From Bacillota bacterium (lineage in GTDB: Bacteria > Bacillota > Clostridia > Acetivibrionales > DTU013): a stretch of 64,000 nucleotides of DNA. Where the stretch lies: NCBI GenBank assembly GCA_023411575.1, contig JAEYOP010000047.1, positions 9,036 to 73,035 of the forward strand, read 5' to 3'. The notes under the pieces are model-generated. The model worked only from the letters and a program-made list of their open reading frames with translations. It was not told the origin of the DNA and made no database searches. Positions 59,110 to 64,000 of this stretch are shown one piece after another (positions within the stretch are counted from its first letter, which is position 1; every line of letters begins with the position of its first letter). Both the position numbers and the translations under genes were made by a program.

Positions 59110-60525
59110 ATGATGATCAAATTTGGAACCGGCGGCTGGAGAGCCTTAATTGGAGAAGAATTTACGAAGGAAAATGTGTGTATCCTTGCCCAGGCCGCCG
59201 CAGATCTTATGAAGGAAGAGCAATGCGCCGAAAAGGGCTTCGTAATCGGATACGACAGGCGTTTCCTCTCGGACAAGGCCGCCGTCTGGCTGGCGGAGGT
59301 CATGGCGGGAAACGGGGTAAAGGTTTATTTCATTGATAAGGTGGCCCCGACGCCTCTCGTGATGTTCACGGTCAAATGCCTGCTTACGGCGTACGGCTGC
59401 GCGGTGACAGCCAGCCACAATCCGGCGGATTACAACGGCGTCAAGCTCTTTACCGCCGGCGGGCGGGACGCCAACGAGGAGGTCACCGCGCGGATCGAGC
59501 GCAATATCGCCGGAGTGAGCCCGGCCTCCATCCTGCGGATGGATTACAGCCAGGGGCGGAAAACGGGAATGATCCAGGAGATCGATCCTTCCAATGAATA
59601 TATTGATACGATTCTTGGCATGATCGACGTGGAGGCCATTAAGAAAAGGAAGCTCAAAATCGTCCTGGATCCCATGTTCGGCGTATCGAAAACCTGCCTG
59701 CAGACGATCCTGATCACCGCCCGGTGCGAGCTGACCATAATCAACGACCGCCATGACACCCTGTTCGGCGGCAGGCTCCCCTCCCCGGGCACCCATACGC
59801 TGAACCACCTGCGGAACCTGGTGGTGGAGAGGGGCTACGACATCGGGATCGGCACGGACGGAGACGCCGACCGCCTGGGCATCATCGACGAGAAGGGGGA
59901 TTTTATCCATCCCAACAACATCCTCGCCCTGCTTTACTATTACCTGCTGAAATACAAAGGCTGGAAGGGCGGCGTGGTAAGAAACCTGGCCACTACCCAC
60001 CTGCTGGATAAAATCGCGGAGGATTTCGGGGAGGAATGCTTTGAGGTACCCGTCGGGTTCAAGCACATCAGCTCCAGGATGGAGCGGGAGCAGGCACTGA
60101 TCGGCGGCGAAAGCAGCGGAGGCCTTACCATCCGCGGCCACATAAGCGGCAAGGACGGGATTTTTGCGGCAAGCCTGCTGATCGAGCTGCTGAGCGTTAC
60201 GGGCAAAAGCCTGTCGGAGCTGCTGGAGGAAATCAACCAGAAATACGGGTATTTCCATATGTCCGAAAGTGACATGCGCTTTGACGCCGCCCTGAAGGCC
60301 AGCCTGGAAGACCGGCTTTTCGTCCGGAAGGAAGTCCCGGACCTGGGCTTCGAGATTGACCATGTCGGATACCGGGACGGCATGAAGGTCTATTTCAAAA
60401 ACGGCGGCTGGATCGTTGTGAGATTCTCCGGTACGGAGCCGCTCCTGCGCATCTTTGCCGAAATGCCGGACGAATCGGCCGCGAACGCGGTCAGCGATCG
60501 AATGAAACGGTTCCTGGGGCTGTAA
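59110..60525 (+). CDS. Phosphohexomutase (phosphoglucomutase/phosphomannomutase family)
   Basis: Enzyme of 471 residues that interconverts hexose 1- and 6-phosphates. KFGTGGWRALIGEEF opens domain 1, the phosphoserine loop is TASHNPADYNG, the metal loop GTDGDADRLGII, the sugar-specificity loop GGESSGGL, and the phosphate-binding loop RFSGTEPLLRI. All four domains are present. It is divergent from the second importer. Given the chitobiose phosphorylase-like enzyme in the same region, conversion of GlcNAc 1-phosphate to the 6-phosphate is one possible role, but glucose 1-phosphate is equally possible from sequence. Confidence 0.92.
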   Translation: MMIKFGTGGWRALIGEEFTKENVCILAQAAADLMKEEQCAEKGFVIGYDRRFLSDKAAVWLAEVMAGNGVKVYFIDKVAPTPLVMFTVKCLLTAYGCAVTASHNPADYNGVKLFTAGGRDANEEVTARIERNIAGVSPASILRMDYSQGRKTGMIQEIDPSNEYIDTILGMIDVEAIKKRKLKIVLDPMFGVSKTCLQTILITARCELTIINDRHDTLFGGRLPSPGTHTLNHLRNLVVERGYDIGIGTDGDADRLGIIDEKGDFIHPNNILALLYYYLLKYKGWKGGVVRNLATTHLLDKIAEDFGEECFEVPVGFKHISSRMEREQALIGGESSGGLTIRGHISGKDGIFAASLLIELLSVTGKSLSELLEEINQKYGYFHMSESDMRFDAALKASLEDRLFVRKEVPDLGFEIDHVGYRDGMKVYFKNGGWIVVRFSGTEPLLRIFAEMPDESAANAVSDRMKRFLGL

Positions 60526-60599
60526 GGCGGCTTTTAGGAAGCCTGTCAATTTTTATCGCCGTAGTTTGAAAAGTTTTTACCCCTTAACGGGAAATAATA

Positions 60600-61016
60600 T
60601 TGTTTTTTTTAACTTTTTCCCTCAAGGGGAAAGAGCAATTAAAAACCCTGTCGAAATATTATGTTGCGGATACCGGCATCCGTAACGCGCTTATAGGGTA
60701 TTCCGACAACGATGTAGGCCACGTGCTTGAGACAGTGGTCTATTTTGAACTGCTGCGTCGCGGGTATCAAGTGTTTATAGGGAAGTGGTATAACAGCGAG
60801 GTGGATTTCCTTGCCGTGAGGCAGGATACTAAAAAGTATTATCAGGTGACGCTCAGCTTGATGGACGAAGGGGTAAAAACACGGGAGCTCGCGCCTCTCC
60901 TCTCTATCAATGACAATTACGAAAAAGTTATCCTGTCGATGGATAAAAGCTATGTGACCGACCATGAGGGAATACGGTTCGAAAACATAATAGATTTTTT
61001 GATGAATGAGTCATAA
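60600..61016 (+). pseudogene. C-terminal remnant of an AAA ATPase with DUF4143 domain
   Basis: An open frame of 138 codons whose residues from about 9 onward (LKGKEQLKTLSKYYVADTGIRNALIG, GHVLETVVYFELLRRGYQVFIGKW, EVDFLAVR, RELAPLLSINDNYEKVILSMD) match the C-terminal DUF4143 part of a widespread ATPase of roughly 400 residues. The ATPase domain and a proper start are missing: upstream is AT-rich DNA and then the mutase gene, 75 bp away. The apparent TTG start has no ribosome site. It is most likely a 3' fragment left by deletion or transfer. It overlaps the yesN stop by six bases in convergent orientation. Confidence 0.8.
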
Positions 61017-61832
61017 AATGTTGCTGTTCTTGTATTCCATCGGCGTCTGGCCGGTGACCTTCTTGAAGGTCTTGGTAAAATAGGGTACATCCGTGAAGCC
61101 TACGGCGTTGGCTATCTCATATATTTTGTATTTGGGGTCCAGCAAAAGCTTTTTGGCATTTTCCACCCGGATCTGGTTCAGGATGTTGATGAAATTGTCC
61201 CCGGTTTCCTTTTTCAGCAGCTTGCTCAGATACCACGTGCTGACGTAGATTTCGTCGGCAACGGTCCTCAGGTTCAGATCGCCGGCGTAATTGGCCTTGA
61301 TATAGGCAAGGGCCTTGCCGACCAGGTATTTGGGGTTGCCCGAGCCTTCCCCGCTTTTTTCCCTTTCGGAGGCCGCCTCCGGTTCGGATTGTTCGATGCC
61401 GTAGTACTCCTTTACCCTTTTCTCCAGGTTGTTGAAAATCTCATCCTTGGATCGGGCGGATTTGATCTCCTTTACCGCTTCCGTGATGGCGAGGATAAGG
61501 TCCTCCGTGCGGACCGGCTTGAGCAGAAAGCGGAACGCGCCCTGCCGGATCGCCTCCTGCGCGTATTCAAAATCCCGGAATCCCGTCAGGATAATGACCT
61601 TGCAGGGAAGCTTCATTTCCCTCAGACGGGCGATCATTTGCAATCCGTCCAGCCCCGGCATCCGTATGTCGGTGAAGATCAGGTCCGGCTTTACGGACAG
61701 CGCCGCCTTGCAGCCCGATTCCCCGTCTTCGGCCTCGCCGGCGATGACGCAGTCCATTTCCTGCCAGTTCACCGTCTTTTTCAAGCCCTCCCGGATGATT
61801 TCCTCATCGTCGATGATCATGACCTTAATCAT
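61011..61832 (-). CDS. YesN-type response regulator with AraC DNA-binding domain
   Basis: Regulator of 273 residues. The receiver domain (1-120) has Asp8-Asp9-Glu, phosphorylation site Asp55 (FTDIRMPGLDG) and Lys in FLLKPV. A charged linker (about 125-165) leads to the AraC domain (about 170-270: LRTVADEIYVSTWYLSKLLKKETGDNF, IYEIANAVGFTDVPYFTKTFKKVTGQTPMEYK). Its start overlaps the yesM stop by eight bases, so sensor and regulator are coupled. Such pairs usually control LplB/YtcP importers; the nearest is at 55.3-58.8 kb. Confidence 0.94.
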   Translation of the reverse strand: MIKVMIIDDEEIIREGLKKTVNWQEMDCVIAGEAEDGESGCKAALSVKPDLIFTDIRMPGLDGLQMIARLREMKLPCKVIILTGFRDFEYAQEAIRQGAFRFLLKPVRTEDLILAITEAVKEIKSARSKDEIFNNLEKRVKEYYGIEQSEPEAASEREKSGEGSGNPKYLVGKALAYIKANYAGDLNLRTVADEIYVSTWYLSKLLKKETGDNFINILNQIRVENAKKLLLDPKYKIYEIANAVGFTDVPYFTKTFKKVTGQTPMEYKNSNIL

Positions 61833-63729
61833 TTGTTTTCACCTCTTCCGATCCGTTCCTGGCGGACTTTTCCTGTATGGCGGGCAGGCAGATGCTGACG
61901 TGGGTGCCCTCGGCAACCCTGCTGGTGATGCGCAGGCCGAATTCGTTCCCGTAAATCAGCCGGATCCGCTTATGGACATTGATAATGCCGATGCCGGAGC
62001 CGATCAGCAAATCCTGCTCCGCTTCGCCCGCCGCCACGACCTCGTTCGTCGTCTCCTCCAGGCTTTTGTTCAGCCTGGAAAGGGTATCCTCGTCAATCCC
62101 TGTCCCGTCGTCGATCACATCGATGTACAGCCGGCTTTCGTCCCGCCTGGCCTTCAGCCGGATGGTCCCGCTTCCCACCTTCATTTCCAGTCCGTGGTAG
62201 ACTGCGTTTTCCACGATCGGCTGGACAATGAGCTTCGGAATGACGCACCCCAGGGCATCCTCCTCTACTTCCGTCTCCATGCCGATTTTTTTCCCGAAAC
62301 GCTTTCGGAGCAGCAGGTAGTAGTTGTTGATGTATTCGATCTCCCGGTCCAGGGTGATAAAATTCTCATTGTTCCGGTTCATATTGGCTTCGATGATGGA
62401 AGAAAGGGCCGACACCATTTCGCTGATCTCTTCGACGCCGTTGATCTTGGCCTTCCAGTTGATCGAATCCAGGGTATTGTACAGGAAATGGGGGTTTATC
62501 TGGGCCTGCAGCGCTTTGATCTCGGCGTCCTTTGTAGCGATCTGGTTCTTGTATACCGTATTAATCAGGTTCTTGATCTCCCGCGACATCCGGTTGAAGG
62601 TCGCATTCATATAGCCGAATTCGTCCTCCCTTTTGCTTTCGATGGTAATGCCGATGTCCCCCTTTTCGACCTGGTGCATCCGCTTCACCAGCAGGTTTAC
62701 CGGCTTGATGATATCTCGGTAGAGATAGTTCACCAGCAGCAGGCAAATGGGGAGCGTACACACGCAAAGGATCAGAATGAGCTTTGCGATATCCCTTACA
62801 TCCTTGAGAAGGATATTGGAGGAAATGCCCATGACCAGCTGCCAGTCATCCGGGGGAAGGACGCTGCTGAGCAGATAGACGGTATCGTTCCCCACCCGGA
62901 TTTCCTTTTCAACGGAGCCGGAGGCGGAAAGGCCCTCCACCTGACTGTCGTAGTTTATGGCAAGGGGTTCGTACGAGAAAACCTTACGCCCGTTGCTTCC
63001 ATACAGGCTGACATTCTGTTTTGTATTGGTCATGTAATTGTTCAGCACTTCGGTGAGATATTGCTCATTGACCTTGAATACCAGCAGGCCGATCTCCTTT
63101 TTGATATCGTTGTTGTCATAAATGATTTTCGTTATATAAAGCCCTTCGGTTTTACCATCCTTGTAGGAAACATGCCATACCGGCTTCCCGTGGCGTTCCC
63201 GCGCTTTGGCGTACAGCGTTTCCAGATTCGTGCTGCTTTCCGTACTGGCCCCCATGTTTTTATTTACCTGGAAGACCCTGTTGTTCTTGACGAACCGGAC
63301 AAGGATCTCGTCGATTTCGCTTTTCAGGTACAAATTGGACTGAAGGTAGGAGGTAAAAGTGTTTTCGGCTTCGTAGTCGAAATTGCCGACCATGATTTTC
63401 CGGTTGGCTTCGTAGATGGTATTGTCGTACAGGAATTGGACCGAATACAGGCTGAGCTTGGTCATCCGGTCGGAGATCAGGCCGGACAGTTCGGAAACCG
63501 TGCTCCGCATGTCGCTGACCGCCCTGCCGGTCATCCGGTCGGCATAATTCCGGTAGCCAAAATAGCCTATAATCACAATGGGATAGACGATGAAAATGAT
63601 CGCGACAATCATCAGCTTTGTTTTCAATGAGATTTTTCGTAAAAAGCCCGACAGCGAAATCCTCATTCCATACCCCTTCGTCTCATACCCCTCCGTCCCA
63701 AAACCGCTTTTGCCGGAAGTTCTTTTCAT
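61825..63729 (-). CDS. YesM-type sensor histidine kinase
   Basis: Membrane kinase of 634 residues if ATG 63729 (after AAGGTGGG) is used; ATG 63666 (after AAGGGG) would give 613. Membrane helices lie at about 38-60 and 315-340, with a Cache-like sensor of 250 residues between them. HAMP follows (INLLVKRMHQVEKGDIGI-like), then the His-kinase dimerisation helix with the phosphoacceptor in QINPHFLYNTLDSINW. The ATPase domain has PIVENAVYHGLE, DDGTGID and GIGIINVHKRI. The disputed N-terminus is encoded by two 15-bp tandem repeats (63668-63697) that also create the second ribosome-like site. It forms an overlapping pair with yesN. Confidence 0.93.
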   Translation of the reverse strand: MKRTSGKSGFGTEGYETKGYGMRISLSGFLRKISLKTKLMIVAIIFIVYPIVIIGYFGYRNYADRMTGRAVSDMRSTVSELSGLISDRMTKLSLYSVQFLYDNTIYEANRKIMVGNFDYEAENTFTSYLQSNLYLKSEIDEILVRFVKNNRVFQVNKNMGASTESSTNLETLYAKARERHGKPVWHVSYKDGKTEGLYITKIIYDNNDIKKEIGLLVFKVNEQYLTEVLNNYMTNTKQNVSLYGSNGRKVFSYEPLAINYDSQVEGLSASGSVEKEIRVGNDTVYLLSSVLPPDDWQLVMGISSNILLKDVRDIAKLILILCVCTLPICLLLVNYLYRDIIKPVNLLVKRMHQVEKGDIGITIESKREDEFGYMNATFNRMSREIKNLINTVYKNQIATKDAEIKALQAQINPHFLYNTLDSINWKAKINGVEEISEMVSALSSIIEANMNRNNENFITLDREIEYINNYYLLLRKRFGKKIGMETEVEEDALGCVIPKLIVQPIVENAVYHGLEMKVGSGTIRLKARRDESRLYIDVIDDGTGIDEDTLSRLNKSLEETTNEVVAAGEAEQDLLIGSGIGIINVHKRIRLIYGNEFGLRITSRVAEGTHVSICLPAIQEKSARNGSEEVKTND

Positions 63730-63873
63730 GTGTGCCCACCTTCATATTAGCATAATCCACGCCCCAATCCCACCCCTTTTTTCGGTTGGGGAAAAAGTGG
63801 ACACAATTGAACAAGTTTGGGCAAAATCAACCTATTTGTTTTTCTCTCCGGAAGCTTTATAATGGTATTGTTA

Positions 63874-64000
63874 AGGAATGATCGAATCATAAAAACGGAT
63901 TCTTGAGCGAGGGATTTTTCGTCCTTACAAGGCGGAGGAAGGCGCAATAATTGTTTTATTGCAACTGACGACAACGATGTAAGGGCGGAAAATAACCGCT
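63874..64000. repeat. Fold-back repeat element, copy 3 (first 127 bases, cut by window edge)
   Basis: Same left end as copies 1 and 2 with two changes in the inverted repeat (AGGAATGATCGAATCATAAA), then near-identical sequence to the window end. The apical hairpin is perfect here (GCAATAA, TTGTT, TTATTGC). Visible right-arm bases pair with the left arm and keep the GAGCG form in the left arm facing CGCT in the right. It lies 144 bp upstream of the yesM start, outside any gene. TTAA precedes it. Confidence 0.9.

Noticed and set aside
63747..63974. Minus-strand frame of about 75 codons over repeat copy 3 (and a similar one at 18700-18888 over copy 2)
   Set aside because: It is only the translation of the fold-back repeat; both frames run out into unrelated flanks and have no ribosome site.
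1..64000. tRNA, rRNA, transposase, phage or toxin-antitoxin genes
   Set aside because: I looked for their usual sequence signatures and found none that I could support.

Overview
The window looks like chromosomal DNA of a saccharolytic, probably anaerobic member of the Bacillota, class Clostridia. The signs are purine-rich AGGAGG ribosome sites, LplB/YtcP-type polysaccharide importers with YesM/YesN two-component systems, LacI and DeoR sugar regulators, RbsA/GguA-type monosaccharide importers, GH94 and GH65 phosphorylases, and a malate dehydrogenase/malic enzyme pair like the malate shunt of cellulolytic clostridia. G+C is about one half by eye and is high at third codon positions, so long antisense open frames are common and mostly meaningless. 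I see no rRNA, tRNA, phage, CRISPR array or transposase gene.

Layout. 1-1.5 kb: ChvE-type sugar-binding lipoprotein and the start of its ATPase (minus strand). 1.8-5.6 kb: a divergent DeoR regulator, an RbsA-type ATPase with no permease beside it, and an ACT-ACT-metallo-beta-lactamase fusion protein. 5.7-11.3 kb: a MacB-like FtsX permease, ATPase and adaptor set, then a membrane GGDEF protein. 11.3-15.4 kb (minus): beta-glucuronidase, malic enzyme, and a lactate/malate-family dehydrogenase with the Arg expected of a malate dehydrogenase. 15.7-23.1 kb: cheY-cheA-cheW-mcp-cheR-cheB, interrupted twice by a 159-bp fold-back repeat. 23.3 kb: a Gln/Asn/Met-rich tandem-repeat protein. 24.0-27.8 kb (minus): LacI regulator, aldo/keto reductase, FucU mutarotase and zinc dehydrogenase, with three matching LacI boxes. 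28-31.8 kb: pfkA, araA with an AraR-like box, and a second LacI regulator. 32-41.3 kb: a disaccharide import and phosphorolysis locus (binding protein, two permeases, PfkB kinase, GH65 phosphorylase, DUF4432 protein, HAD phosphatase) with LacI boxes matching that of the second LacI gene. 41.3-50.5 kb: aldo/keto reductase, membrane AraC regulator, LplB/YtcP importer with its binding protein, GH43 and VanZ proteins. 50.7-60.5 kb: probable N,N'-diacetylchitobiose phosphorylase, GH20 protein, a second LplB/YtcP importer and a phosphohexomutase. 60.6-64 kb: a remnant of a DUF4143 ATPase, YesN/YesM, and a third copy of the fold-back repeat cut by the window edge.

How the genes work together: several uptake systems bring in mono- and oligosaccharides. 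Glycosidases and phosphorylases release sugars or sugar 1-phosphates. Isomerase, mutarotase, mutase and kinases feed glycolysis (pfkA), and the dehydrogenase/malic enzyme pair may carry carbon from oxaloacetate to pyruvate. The chemotaxis operon may couple movement to sugar sensing.

The most unusual feature is the fold-back repeat. Its arms differ between copies in a paired way, and one insertion has rewritten the C-terminus of CheW.
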